Shown here in pieces: positions 25,959 to 35,565 of a stretch of DNA of 64,000 bases. The stretch is from WHTI01 sp963756365. Lineage in GTDB: Bacteria; Actinomycetota; CADDZG01; WHSQ01. Made by a program: the position numbers and the translations under genes. The DNA is taken from assembly GCA_963756365.1 (NCBI GenBank), contig CAVWNF010000003.1:1550001-1614000 (forward strand), in the 5' to 3' direction. The stretch's first letter is position 1, and every line of letters begins with the position of its first letter. Under the pieces are notes generated by a model. It did not search any database and had not been told where the DNA came from. It saw only the letters and a list, made by a program, of their open reading frames with translations.

Positions 25959-27408
25959 TCAGCAGCCCGGTAGCGGAGACGCTGCCGGGCTTTCTGTTTC
26001 TACGTGCACGTGGGGATATCCGCCGGGGAAGTAACGGTCGGCTTGATCGGTGAACGACGAGAACGAGCGTGGGGTTCCCAGCACCGTATGCGCGTACGAG
26101 ACCCTCTGTCCCTTCTTTACTCGCACGTCCTGAACGTGAAGCACCATGACCCGCATCTGTGGATCATCTCGGGGCTCGATCAGGATGCGGACGTCGCTCT
26201 CCGACCCGCAATACAGACGGTACGGAGTGACCCCGATCACCCGGCCGCTAACCGGGGACCGGACCTTCTGACCTGGTCTCATAACGATGTCGGCCGCTGA
26301 GGTTGCAGGCGTCCCACGGCCCCGGGACGACATCACCTGGCCGATACGGACGAGCATGGCGGCGGCCGTATCGAACAGTGACTGGTGGTAGCCGATCCCT
26401 ATGAGCTTTCTCGCTGGCATGTAGAGCCTTAGGCCCTCCGTTACGGCGAACGTCACGGGACGGAACCTTCGCTCGCACGAAACGCTCGTCTCGGAGCGGG
26501 TGCACGTATCGACCCCCGGGCCCCCGATCAGGCGATCAACACCTCTTCCGCCCGATAGATCGTCTTCCCCCGCTCCTCCGTCGACGATGTCTGCTCCCCT
26601 GCCCGCAGCGACCGTGTCATCGCCTGCGCGGCCGTTGAACGTCTCGGAGCGCCGCGACCCGACGAACGTGTCCGCCCATGGGGTTCCATCGACCTGCTCG
26701 ATCGATGTGACTCGCTTACGCCCGGCGCCCTCGCTGAAACCGCGTGTGAGATCGACGTGCGCTCCACCGCCGCGGTCGAAGACGAGCCTGTCGACTCCCC
26801 CGCCTCCATCGATGCGATCCCTCCCCCATCCCGCAAGGATCACGTCCGCTCCACCGCCAGCCAGGATGCGATCATCTCCTCCGCGCCCGGAGATCCGGTC
26901 GTCCCCCGGCCCCGCGCAGATCACGTCGTCAGCGCCCGTGCCGACCAGCCGATCGTCCGCAAGCGTTCCCACGACGGTGCACGCCGCCCCTGTCGCCGAG
27001 GCTTCGAGTGCGGCGTCTCTGGTCGCTCCCGCTGCCTAACGTCGCGCTCACGCGCAGCAGGCCACCCGAGGTGACCAGTCCAGCGACCCGCACCGTGCGA
27101 GTCTCGCCTGCATCGAGAGTGCCGAGCGAGCAGGGGAGGTCACATCCTTGGAACCGGAGAGCCTCGATGCGGATCCCCTCGATCGACACGGTGACGTCGG
27201 CGGCTTCCGCGGTCCCATCGTTCACGACCTCCAGAACCGCGCTCACCACGCTGCCCGAGTGGGTACGGCCCTCCAGGTCGCCCCAGGACAGCCTCAGATC
27301 GGGCTCTCCTCCCGCTATCGCAGGCAGTAGCCCGATTGAGATCGCCAGAACGGGGACCAGAAACAGGGAGATAAGCGCCGAACGGCGACTAGGGGAATCC
27401 ACCACCAC
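25959..27408 (-). CDS. Secreted CARDB-like / RTX-repeat / M23-like protein (frame break)
   Basis: About 480 aa in four parts. A signal peptide comes first (SALISLFLVPVLAISIGLLP). Next is a CARDB-like beta domain (AVLEVVNDGTAEAADVTVSI). A run of RTX calcium-binding nonapeptides follows (GPGDDRISGRGGDDRIL, GRAGDDTVAAGRGADIVDG). The C-terminal domain has a LytM/M23 look (SPVSGRVIG, MVLHVQDVRVKKGQ, PHVHVETE with the HxH). The frame breaks at CCC 27028-27030; removing one base joins SATLGSG to ATRDAALEASATGAACTVVG. The first metal-ligand motif of M23 is not obvious, so enzymatic activity is uncertain. Confidence 0.7.
25964..26000 (+). terminator. Rho-independent terminator
   Basis: AGCCCGGTAGC (25964-25974) pairs with GCTGCCGGGCT (25981-25991) with one T-G wobble and a 6-nt loop, followed by TTTCTGTTTC. 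It terminates the plus-strand gene ending at 25885. The same DNA encodes the last residues of the convergent minus-strand gene, so gene end and terminator overlap. Confidence 0.8.
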
Positions 27409-27434
27409 TGGATAACATCGCTAGCGTCGAACCT

Positions 27435-27785
27435 CTAGTGGTCGCGGGCAGATCTTTCGAACGGGTTGTCTCGGTAGTAGTGGCCGCCGCGGCCGAGGGC
27501 CACGAGCGATCCGAGGCCGTACGCGGGGATCATGAACGGTCCCCACCGCTCGTACTGGCGCACGTGCACCATCTCGTGGCGGAGAAGTTCCTCGCCCATC
27601 GGAACGACCGACAGCACGACATGACCGAGGGTGATCGCTGTGTACCGCCAGCCGAGCTTCTTCGGCCACCTGGCTCCCTCGCAGATCAGCACACCATCGT
27701 TGACCCGACGGTCGTCGAAGAACGGCGCCAGCGCAAGGCCGATCACGGACGCGGGACCCGCCCATATGAGTTTCAGGACCCTCAT
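27435..27785 (-). CDS. Small membrane-associated HExxH protein
   Basis: A 116-aa protein with one N-terminal hydrophobic stretch (LIWAGPASVIGLALAPFF), another in ITLGHVVLSVVPM, and a zinc-protease-type motif RHEMVHVRQYERWG at about residues 68-81, followed by a third hydrophobic segment (IPAYGLGSLVAL). HExxH with nearby aromatic residues suggests a minimal gluzincin-like fold, but the third ligand is not identifiable and the protein is very short for a protease. Function unknown. It ends 25 nt past the convergent-free region upstream of the CARDB/RTX gene and follows the aldehyde dehydrogenase by 4 nt. Confidence 0.65.
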   Translation of the reverse strand: MRVLKLIWAGPASVIGLALAPFFDDRRVNDGVLICEGARWPKKLGWRYTAITLGHVVLSVVPMGEELLRHEMVHVRQYERWGPFMIPAYGLGSLVALGRGGHYYRDNPFERSARDH

Positions 27786-27789
27786 GCGA

Positions 27790-29221
27790 CTAGAGCGGGA
27801 TGTTCGACAGCACGAGGATGCGCGGCTCGGTCATCTCCTCCATCGCGTACTTGAGCCCCTCTCGCCCTGATCCGGAATCCTTGCTGCCTCCGTAGGGCAT
27901 CTGATCGGCTCGGAAGGAGGAGACATCGTTCACGATCACCCCACCGGCGACGATGTCGCGGTGGGCGGTCATGATCCTGTCGAGATCGTTGGTGAATACT
28001 CCCGCCTGGAGCCCGTACTTCGAGTTGTTCACCTCGTCGATGGCGTCCTCGAACCTGGAATAGGTACCCACGGTGATGACGGGGCCGAATATCTCTTCGC
28101 ATCGCACCTTCATCTGCTGCTCGGTCTTGCTTAGAACGGTGGGTGAATAGACGGGGTCCTCGCGCTTCCCACCGATCAGGATCTCTGCTCCGGACTGAAC
28201 GGCCTCGTCCACCCACAGAGAGATGCGCTCTAGTGAATCGTGATCGATGACCGGTCCGACATCGACCTCCGGGTCCATCGTGTCACCCGTCTTGAGCTTG
28301 GCCACCTCGCCCACGAGGAGTTCGGTGAAACGATCCGACACATCCTCGTGCACCAGAACCCTCTGAACCGAGATGCACGACTGCCCGGCCTGATAGAAAC
28401 CGCCGAACGCGATGCGGGCCGCGGCGTTCTCGAGGTCGGCATCCGAGTGAACGATGACTCCGGCGTTGCCGCCCAGTTCGAGCGTCACCGCCATCTTGGG
28501 AGACCGCTGCTTGATCCCCCACCCGACCTCGGACGAGCCGGTGAACGAGATCTTGGCGAATCTCTGATCTGTGGCCATCTCTCCGGCTTCGCTGCCGCCG
28601 ACCGGAAGGACGGAGACCATGCCGGCTGGGAGATCCGTCTCGCAGAAGAGCTCGCCGAGGAACAGGGCACCCAGGGGCGTCTTGGTCGCAGGCTTGATGA
28701 CGATGGGGGCACCCACCGCTATCGCTGGCGCCATCTTGTGTGCCACCAGGTTGATCGGGAAGTTGAAGGGAGCGATCGCTAGAACGGGGCCCGAGGGGGA
28801 ACTGTCTGATGATCCCCAGACGCGATCCGAGTGCGGCCTCGGTATCGAGCCGCATGATCTCGTCGTGGCCACGTCTCACTTCCTCGGCCGCCCATCTAAA
28901 AGTGGAGACAGCCCGCGCCGCTTCGCCCTTCGCCCACTTCATGGGCTTGCCGCCCTCGCGAACGATGAGCTCGGCGGCCTCGTCGAGGCGCTCTTCGAGC
29001 CGACGCGAGATGAGCATCAGCGCCTCCGCGCGCGCGTGAACAGGCAGCTTCCTAGACTCGTCGAACACGGCTGCGGCGGCGGCGATCGCATCCTCCACGT
29101 CCGTGGGTGAGGGAGACGCGACTTCCGCCACGAGGGAACCGTCGTACGGGTTCCGCACCTCGAAGGTCTTGTCCCCGGCGCGCCACTCACCGGCCACCAG
29201 GAACTTCTTGGTCTCGGTCAT
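27790..29221 (-). CDS. NAD(P)-dependent aldehyde dehydrogenase (frame break)
   Basis: Oxidises an aldehyde to the acid; about 476 aa. The N-terminal half shows VAGEWRAGDKTFEVRNPYDG. The second half has VLAIAPFNFPINLVAHK, the cofactor-binding SFTGSSEVG, the catalytic Glu in LELGGNAG, the catalytic Cys in YQAGQSCISVQRV and EEIFGPVITV. The frame breaks in the G5 run 28795-28799 (C5 on the coding strand); removing one base gives RQFPSGPVLAIAP. The lactaldehyde/succinate-semialdehyde-like set is the nearest. A role with the nearby GABA aminotransferase is plausible but not proven. Confidence 0.85.
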
Positions 29222-29363
29222 CTGTCCACCTCCGTGCCTCTTTGGAGTTCAGTGGCTCGATGCTAGTCGCCACGCCACGCCACGCCCTCCGCGAGCGAGT
29301 CGTACCGATAGTCGGGCGCTTATACAAAGTGGAGGCTGCCATCCTGGCTGATAGCGTCATTCG

Positions 29364-30377
29364 GTGGCCAGCCAAGCGGAGCTCCTCGAGATAGATGGCC
29401 TCGAGGTGAAGGTGAGCAACCCGGACAAGGTCTTCTTTCCGGAGCCGGGCATCACCAAGCTCGATCTCGTCCGGTACTTCGTCGCTGTTGGGCATGGTGC
29501 ACTCAGGGGGGCCAGGGAACGGCCGACCACGTTGCACCGGTTCCCCGATGGGGTCATCGGCGAAGACTTCTACCAGAAGCGGGTACCGAAACACCGGCCT
29601 GAGTGGATCGAGACGACCACGATCACCTTTCCCTCAGGTCGTTCGGCCGAGATGCTCCGCATCGCCGACGTCGCCCACATCGCGTGGGCCATCAATCTGG
29701 GATGCCTGGAGTTGAACCCGTGGCCGGTGAGAGACAGCGACGTCGATCACCCCGACGAACTCCGGATCGACCTCGACCCGACCCCCGAGATCGACTTCGC
29801 CGACGTGCGTGATGTCTCCCTGTGCCTGAAGGAGGTCCTCGATGAACATTCGCTCGTCGGTTGGCCCAAGACTTCAGGGAAGCGCGGGATACATGTCCTC
29901 GTGCGCGTCCTCCCCAGGTGGGACTTCACCGAGGTGAGGCGGGCGGCACTTGCCATCGCACGCGAGGTCGAACGGCGCATGCCTGGGATCGCAACAACTG
30001 CGTGGTGGAAGGAGGAACGCGTGGGCGTCTTCCTCGACTTCAATCAGAACGCGCGCGACAGAACCGTCGCATCGGCCTACTCGGTGAGACCGACCGCCGA
30101 TGCGCGTGTCTCGACGCCGCTCACGTGGGACGAGGTCGCCGACGTCGATCCGGCTGCGCATACGGTCCAAACGGTTCCCCAACGTTTCGAAGAGCGCGGC
30201 GATCCGCACGAGGGGATCGACGACGCGGTGTGCTCTTTGGACGAGATCCACGACCTCGCCCGCAGAGACGAGCAGGGCGGCCTCGGTGACGCTCCCTGGC
30301 CCCCGAACTTCCCCAAGATGAAGGGTGAGCCGCCGCGCGTACAGCCATCGCGCGCCAAGAAGCCGGCCGAGGACTAG
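29364..30377 (+). CDS. Second LigD-type polymerase-domain protein
   Basis: A stand-alone primase-like polymerase of 337 aa, a paralogue of the 16817 gene. Features: VKVSNPDKVFFPEPGITKLD, RPTTLHRFPDGVIGEDFYQK, the metal-binding LRIDLDPTPEID, GWPKTSGKRGIHVLVRVLP and FLDFNQNARDRTVASAYSVR. It belongs to the branch that accompanies LigC-like ligases. The C-terminus is a basic, proline-rich tail. It starts at GTG 29364 with no Shine-Dalgarno and a TAGCGT hexamer just upstream, and converges on the ligase gene with a 4-nt overlap. Confidence 0.9.
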   Translation: MASQAELLEIDGLEVKVSNPDKVFFPEPGITKLDLVRYFVAVGHGALRGARERPTTLHRFPDGVIGEDFYQKRVPKHRPEWIETTTITFPSGRSAEMLRIADVAHIAWAINLGCLELNPWPVRDSDVDHPDELRIDLDPTPEIDFADVRDVSLCLKEVLDEHSLVGWPKTSGKRGIHVLVRVLPRWDFTEVRRAALAIAREVERRMPGIATTAWWKEERVGVFLDFNQNARDRTVASAYSVRPTADARVSTPLTWDEVADVDPAAHTVQTVPQRFEERGDPHEGIDDAVCSLDEIHDLARRDEQGGLGDAPWPPNFPKMKGEPPRVQPSRAKKPAED

Positions 30378-31390
30378 TCGGTCTGCGAGAAGTCGCAGTC
30401 CTGAACGGCCTTGTCGGTGCGCCACCTGACGAACCCGACCGCGTGTCTGAAGCGCCGCCCCATGATGCGGTCGTACGACACCTCACAGACGAGGACAGGT
30501 TCGAGGGGTACCCATTCCGGGTCCTTCCCTGCGCTCCACCGACTCTGGCCCCCGGGTGAGCGGCCCTCACCGAAGCTCTCGCCTCCCTCTATGTCCTTGA
30601 ACACGTCGAGCAACTCGACACGCTCCGCGGCCTTGAACCCGGAGGTGTGGCCGACGTACTGGAGAACACCATCGTCGTCGTAGAGACCCAACAGCAGTGA
30701 CCCAACGCCCTTCTTGTCCTTCGAGAGCCGATAGCCCCCCACCACGCAATCTGCGGTTCTCTTGCGCTTGATCTTCAACAGAGAGCGCTTGTTCGGTTGG
30801 TAGGTGTCGGTCGTTCGCTTCGCCACGACACCGTCCAGACCTCGATCCTCGTACTTCGTCAGCCAGGTGCGGGCCTCTTCGGGGTCGGTGGTCATCGGGG
30901 TCATCAGAAGCTTGCTCGTCCTGGTCGCCTCATCCAGGATGTCGTCGATCGACGACGGTGCTCCGAATCGCTCGTGTAGCGCAGCCAGTCGCTCGGACAG
31001 CGGCGAACCGATGAGGTCCCCGCCTAGCTCGAGGGCGTCGAACAACACGACCGAGGCGGGGAGTTCGCCCGCCAGCATGTTCACGCGCGACTCTGCCGGG
31101 TGGATACGTAGCTGGAGTTCCTCGAACTCGAGGCCCACCTTGGAGGCGACCACGATCTCGCCGTCGAGGACGCAATCGCTATCGATCAGGCCGGTAAGGA
31201 GTTCGATCACTTCGGGGAAGTAGCGGCCGAGACTTCTCCCGTCACGGCTGATGACGTGGAGGTCGTCGCCTCGCCTGTGGATCAGGCACCGGAACCCGTC
31301 CCACTTCGGTTCGAAGATCCATCCGTCGCCGTCCGGGACATCGTCGGCCAACTTGGCGAGCATCGGCTTGATATCGAGGGGGATGCCCAC
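30374..31390 (-). CDS. ligC: ATP-dependent DNA ligase, LigC-like
   Basis: A 338-aa ligase without extra domains. The adenylation site is in FEPKWDGFRCLIHR (Lys near residue 29), then VLDGEIVVASKVGLEFEELQ, GLDGVVAKRTTDTYQPNKR and LLKIKRKRTADCVVGGYRLS, followed by a C-terminal OB-fold. This is the LigC arrangement of actinobacteria, which join nicks or gaps in base-excision repair. Its GTG start overlaps the pucR-like stop by one nt and its 3' end meets the PolDom gene tail to tail. That PolDom is its likely partner. Confidence 0.92.
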   Translation of the reverse strand: MGIPLDIKPMLAKLADDVPDGDGWIFEPKWDGFRCLIHRRGDDLHVISRDGRSLGRYFPEVIELLTGLIDSDCVLDGEIVVASKVGLEFEELQLRIHPAESRVNMLAGELPASVVLFDALELGGDLIGSPLSERLAALHERFGAPSSIDDILDEATRTSKLLMTPMTTDPEEARTWLTKYEDRGLDGVVAKRTTDTYQPNKRSLLKIKRKRTADCVVGGYRLSKDKKGVGSLLLGLYDDDGVLQYVGHTSGFKAAERVELLDVFKDIEGGESFGEGRSPGGQSRWSAGKDPEWVPLEPVLVCEVSYDRIMGRRFRHAVGFVRWRTDKAVQDCDFSQTD

Positions 31391-32964
31391 TACTCCTCGA
31401 ACAGTTCAAGGGCCTTGAGCGCGAGCCACACCTCGAGGCGATCCTCTGCCTGGGTGAGATCGCGATCGAGGAGTTCTTCCGCCTGTCGCACCCGGTATCG
31501 AAGGGTGTGGCGATGGATGCCGAGCGCGGCTGCACCCGGCTCCCACCTTCCGCCCGCCGAGATGAATGCCTTGACCGACTCGACGAGCTCTGAATCTCTG
31601 TCCTCGTCCCGATCCATCAATGGCCCCAGGACCGACTTCACATATCCCTCGAGGATCCCGGTGGGCCGGGCCCCCAGAAGGAATCCGTATGACCCGAGGT
31701 CGCGGGGAGAAACGACGGTCCGCGACGAAGGGGTCGCTCGCAACGCGAACACGGCGGTCAGATAAGAGTGCCGCGCCGAGCCGGGAGGAGCGGCTTCGCC
31801 CACCCCGATCCGAACCGTTGCGGGGTCAAGCCCGATCTCGGCCGCAGCGGCTATCACATCGTCCACGGCGCCCGAAGATATGAGGTCGAGATCGCCGGTC
31901 ACGACGAGAGCCGCGACGCTGCTCCCGAGAACCACGGTTCTCACCTGAGGGCAACGCATCCCGAGCGCGGCGTCGACGTTCCACGCGAGATCCTCCAATC
32001 GACCGGCGTCCTCGCCAGCCTGTGCATCAACGACGATCGCCGTCGCCGGACGCCCAGGTGAGTATCCGACGAGTTCGAGCCGACGCTCCATCTCGTCGCC
32101 CTCGATCTTGCCCGTAAGTGCATCGGCCACGACGTCACCGGCGACGCGGTGTTCTGCCTCGATGACTGCACGCCTCGACGCGAGGAGCAGTCCCAGAACC
32201 GTCACCGCGTGATGGACGACTATCCGGTCACGTTGACCAAGGCGCGTGCGTTTCCCGTAGACGAAGATCCCCTCGTGGCGTTTACCGGCAAGCACAGCCA
32301 CCGCGACCTGCGCTCCGTCGGGCCCCATCTCCGCGGTAGTCGTTGGCCCACTCCGCTCGACGAGTCCGCGTGGAAGCCCTTTCCAGATGACCTCGGGCTC
32401 GAACGTGTCGGCCGCGTCTGCCGACCGAGCTATCACCCGGCCACGGATGTCGAACAGGATCGCCCAGCCGCCCGAGAGTGAGATGACTTCGTCAAGCACG
32501 TCGGCCGGGCCCGAACCTCCAGCCACGAGAGCAGCCAGTCGTTCATGCACCTCGACCGACATCTGAGCGTCCTTGATGCGCTCCTCGCCGATGCGCGATG
32601 ACACCGCTTCGGAGATCGCTATGAAGGGAACTGGGTACGGCACCTCGATGATGGGGAACCCAACTCGATCCGCCGCGCGCTTGATGGGAGATGGCACCTC
32701 GTCGAAGCCGAACCCGATGCCGAACCCGAGACCGGAAAGGCCAGCTTTGACGAGCCTCGTGAAGTAGGAGCGCTGCGCCGCAGGTGATCCCTTGAGCGCC
32801 ATCCCGGTGGTTAGTAGCAATTCGCCACCGGTGAGCCAGGGGGTCGGATCCTCGAGCTCTGAGGTATGGACCCATCGAACGACCCGATCGGTCCCCTCCT
32901 TGCCCGCGACGAGGGTGAGCCCAAGCCCTGGTAGTTCAAGGAGGTCCCGCATCGTGAGCGACAT
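31390..32964 (-). CDS. PucR-family transcriptional regulator
   Basis: A 524-aa regulator. The N-terminal PucR domain (MRDLLELPGLGLTLVAGKEG to about residue 130) precedes a GAF-like/GGDEF-like middle region. The C-terminal HTH_30 reads SAGGRWEPGAAALGIHRHTL followed by RYRVRQAEELL. Family members respond to nitrogen compounds (purines, GABA, polyamines). Divergent from gabT by about 170 nt, it probably controls the gabT-pot locus. A TATAA hexamer is present in the divergent region near 32981. Confidence 0.9.
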   Translation of the reverse strand: MSLTMRDLLELPGLGLTLVAGKEGTDRVVRWVHTSELEDPTPWLTGGELLLTTGMALKGSPAAQRSYFTRLVKAGLSGLGFGIGFGFDEVPSPIKRAADRVGFPIIEVPYPVPFIAISEAVSSRIGEERIKDAQMSVEVHERLAALVAGGSGPADVLDEVISLSGGWAILFDIRGRVIARSADAADTFEPEVIWKGLPRGLVERSGPTTTAEMGPDGAQVAVAVLAGKRHEGIFVYGKRTRLGQRDRIVVHHAVTVLGLLLASRRAVIEAEHRVAGDVVADALTGKIEGDEMERRLELVGYSPGRPATAIVVDAQAGEDAGRLEDLAWNVDAALGMRCPQVRTVVLGSSVAALVVTGDLDLISSGAVDDVIAAAAEIGLDPATVRIGVGEAAPPGSARHSYLTAVFALRATPSSRTVVSPRDLGSYGFLLGARPTGILEGYVKSVLGPLMDRDEDRDSELVESVKAFISAGGRWEPGAAALGIHRHTLRYRVRQAEELLDRDLTQAEDRLEVWLALKALELFEE

Positions 32965-33016
32965 CTTCTCCAGAGTGTATAAACCCCCGTTCTCAGGTGC
33001 TACTCCGTGACCCTGA

Positions 33017-33100
33017 GCGGCTGAGGGAGCCGCCTGTAGCGTGCCTTAAAGGAGTGCGGGACGCGGCTGTCCGCCCTCAAGAAACGGGCAGCCGTGCTCC
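33017..33100 (+). promoter_or_regulatory. Structured 5' leader upstream of gabT
   Basis: Two stems are visible. GCGGCT (33017-33022) pairs with AGCCGC (33028-33033) around GAGGG. A longer arm pairs CGGCTGTCCG (from 33064) with CGGGCAGCCG (ending near 33094) with one wobble and an 11-nt loop. It can be enclosed by GGAG (33051-33054) with CTCC (33097-33100). The start codon I favour is 33 nt downstream. I do not recognise a known class; attenuation or a ligand-binding RNA is conjecture. Confidence 0.35.
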
Positions 33101-33132
33101 GCCGTTCCACTAGGACTGGGGGGCCCAACCGC

Positions 33133-34464
33133 GTGACCGATATTCCGGGACCGAACTCGACGGAGTTGCTCAAGCGTCGAGAAGCCGCAGTCCCGCGGGC
33201 CGTCTTCAACACGGTGCCGATCTTCGTTGAGGGAGGGGACGGCGCCGAGGTCACCGATGTGGACGGCAACACCTTCATCGACCTCGCCGGGGGCCTTGGG
33301 GTACTTAACGTTGGGCGAGCCAACCAGCGCGTTCTCGAAGCCGTCCACGCTCAGGTCGACCGGTACGTCCATGAGTGCTTCCACGTCTCGATGTACGCGG
33401 AGTACGTCGAGGTTGCTGAGGCACTGAATCGGCTCACCCCGGGAGATCACGAGAAGAAGACGATGCTCGCTAACTCGGGGGCAGAGGCCGTCGAGAACGC
33501 TGTGAAGATCTCACGCTACGCGACCGGCCGTGACGCGGTCATCAGTTTCACGAACGCTTTCCACGGACGGACCTTGATGGGGATGACGCTCACTGCCAAG
33601 GAGATGCCCTACAAGCATGGGTTCGGCCCGTTCGCACCCGAGACGTACAGGCTCCCGTTCGCGTATTGCTACCGGTGCCCGCTCGGTCTCGAGCGAGAGA
33701 CCTGCGGGGTCGCATGCGCGGACTTCGCTGCGGACGCGATCGATTCGCAGATCGGCGCCGACCAGGTCGCCTGCATGATCGTCGAACCCGTACAGGGTGA
33801 GGGTGGCTTCGTCGTTGCCCCTGACGATTACCTCCCCGCCCTCAAGCAGATCTGCGAGGAACGAGACATCGTCTTCGTTGACGACGAGGTGCAGTCCGGC
33901 ATGGGACGCACCGGCACGATGTTCGCTGCAGAGCACTACGACGTGATCCCCGACATCGTGACAACGGCGAAGTCATTGGCGGCAGGCTTCCCTCTCTCTG
34001 GGATCACCGGACGAGCCGAACTGATGGAGGCGCCTCACGTCGGTGGACTTGGAGGTACCTACGGAGGAAACCCCGTTGCATGCGCCGCGGCCGTCGCCGT
34101 CCTCAGCGAACTCTCCGAAACCGACCTCCTGGATAGGGCCAAGAAGCAGGGCGGAACGATCAGAGGACGACTTGATCCCCTAGCCGATGAACTCGGGATC
34201 GTGGGGGAAGTGCGCGGATTAGGACCGATGATCGGCATCGAACTCGTCACCGACAAGAAGACCAAGGAGCCGCACAAGGTGGCAACAGCTGCGGTCGCGA
34301 AGAGGTGTCACGATCACGGGGTGCTGATCCTAAAGGCGGGGACGTATGACAATGTGATCAGGTTGCTTGCTCCACTGGGCATCGAGGACGCTGAACTACA
34401 CGCCGGGCTCGATGTACTCGTCGACTCTCTTAGATGGGCCGATTCAGGGATGAAGGAGGTCTGA
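33133..34464 (+). CDS. gabT: 4-Aminobutyrate aminotransferase
   Basis: PLP-dependent class III aminotransferase of 443 aa, converting GABA and 2-oxoglutarate to succinate semialdehyde and glutamate. Evidence: FIDLAGGLGVLNVGRANQRV, SGAEAVENAVKISR, FTNAFHGRTLMGMTLT, IVEPVQGEGGFVV, the PLP lysine in VTTAKSLAAGFPLSG, and GGTYGGNPVACAAA. I prefer GTG 33133 (VTDIPGPNSTELLKRRE), which matches GabT N-termini; GTG 33094 would lie in a hairpin. It overlaps potA by one nt (TGATG). Polyamine-derived omega-amino substrates are also possible. Confidence 0.92.
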   Translation: MTDIPGPNSTELLKRREAAVPRAVFNTVPIFVEGGDGAEVTDVDGNTFIDLAGGLGVLNVGRANQRVLEAVHAQVDRYVHECFHVSMYAEYVEVAEALNRLTPGDHEKKTMLANSGAEAVENAVKISRYATGRDAVISFTNAFHGRTLMGMTLTAKEMPYKHGFGPFAPETYRLPFAYCYRCPLGLERETCGVACADFAADAIDSQIGADQVACMIVEPVQGEGGFVVAPDDYLPALKQICEERDIVFVDDEVQSGMGRTGTMFAAEHYDVIPDIVTTAKSLAAGFPLSGITGRAELMEAPHVGGLGGTYGGNPVACAAAVAVLSELSETDLLDRAKKQGGTIRGRLDPLADELGIVGEVRGLGPMIGIELVTDKKTKEPHKVATAAVAKRCHDHGVLILKAGTYDNVIRLLAPLGIEDAELHAGLDVLVDSLRWADSGMKEV

Positions 34465-35565
34465 TGTCGTCCGTTCGACTCGAAGGTGTGACGAAAGCCT
34501 TCAAGGAGATGATCGCGGTCGACAACATCGACCTTGAGGTCATGGAGGGCGAGTTCCTCTCGTTCCTCGGCCCCAGCGGTTGCGGCAAGACAACGACGCT
34601 GCGGATGATCGGCGGCTTCGAGCAGCCCACCTCCGGCAAGGTGTTCTTGGGCGAGGACAACGTGGCCGGATTACCTCCCTACAAGCGCAACGTAAACACG
34701 GTGTTCCAGTCCTACGCGCTGTTCCCGCATCTGAGCGTCTCCGAGAATGTTGCCTACGGTCTTAAGCGCAAGAAGGTCTCGAAGGACGAGATCAAGACCC
34801 GGGTGAAAGACATCCTCGACCTCGTTGATCTCCCCGGATACGAGGACAGACGGATCACCCAGATGTCAGGTGGGCAGCAGCAACGTGTCGCTCTCGCTCG
34901 TGCCCTGGTCAATCGTCCTGGCGTGCTGCTGTTGGACGAACCGCTCGGTGCACTAGATCTCAAACTCCGCAAGCAGATGCAGCTCGAGCTGAAGCGCATC
35001 CAGAGCGAGGTCGGCATCACTTTCATCTACGTGACTCACGATCAAGAAGAGGCGATGACGATGTCTGATCGCATCGCAGTGATGAACGCCGGTCACTTCG
35101 AGCAGATCGGCGCTCCGCAAGACATGTACGAGCTGCCTGCAACCGAGTTCGTCGCCTCGTTCCTGGGGGCGTCGAACCTGCTCGACGGTGTCGCTCGAGG
35201 GCCAGGACGGCGGGTTAGCTCGCGTGAAACTAGGTGTCGGATCAACGGTTTCCATCCCCGTCGACAGGATGCCTACCGAGCGCGGCGAGGTTCGGGTCGG
35301 GGTCAGGCCCGAGAAGATCCATATCGGAAACAGGGATTCGTCGAACGGTCAGCATCCCAACTCGATCGAGGCTCAGGTCATGATCTCGACGTACATAGGG
35401 GTCAGCACCTCGTACGAATGCCGCACCAGCGATGGCTCCAAGGTCGTCGTGTACGTGCAGAACCTGGGCAACGACGCCCAACCGTTCGGAGCAGGGGCTG
35501 CTGTGCGCCTCTCCTGGGATCCCGAGCACACATTCGCAGTTGGCGCGCACGGAGGTGATTCGTAG
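34464..35565 (+). CDS. potA: Polyamine-type ABC transporter ATPase PotA (frame break)
   Basis: Energises uptake of spermidine/putrescine-like solutes. Walker A FLGPSGCGKTTTLR, Q-loop TVFQSYALFPHLSV, signature QMSGGQQQRVALARAL, Walker B VLLLDEPLGALD and the H-loop YVTHDQEEAM are all intact. The C-terminal regulatory OB (TOBE) domain is in the next frame (VKLGVGSTVSIPVDR, RVGVRPEKIHIGN). The break lies at about 35188-35198 and removing one base rejoins it. The start has GAAGGAGG upstream. The stop overlaps the potD GTG (TAGTG). Confidence 0.9.

Noticed and set aside
16817..31390. A Ku gene completing the end-joining system
   Set aside because: None of the open frames in the window resembles Ku; it may lie outside.
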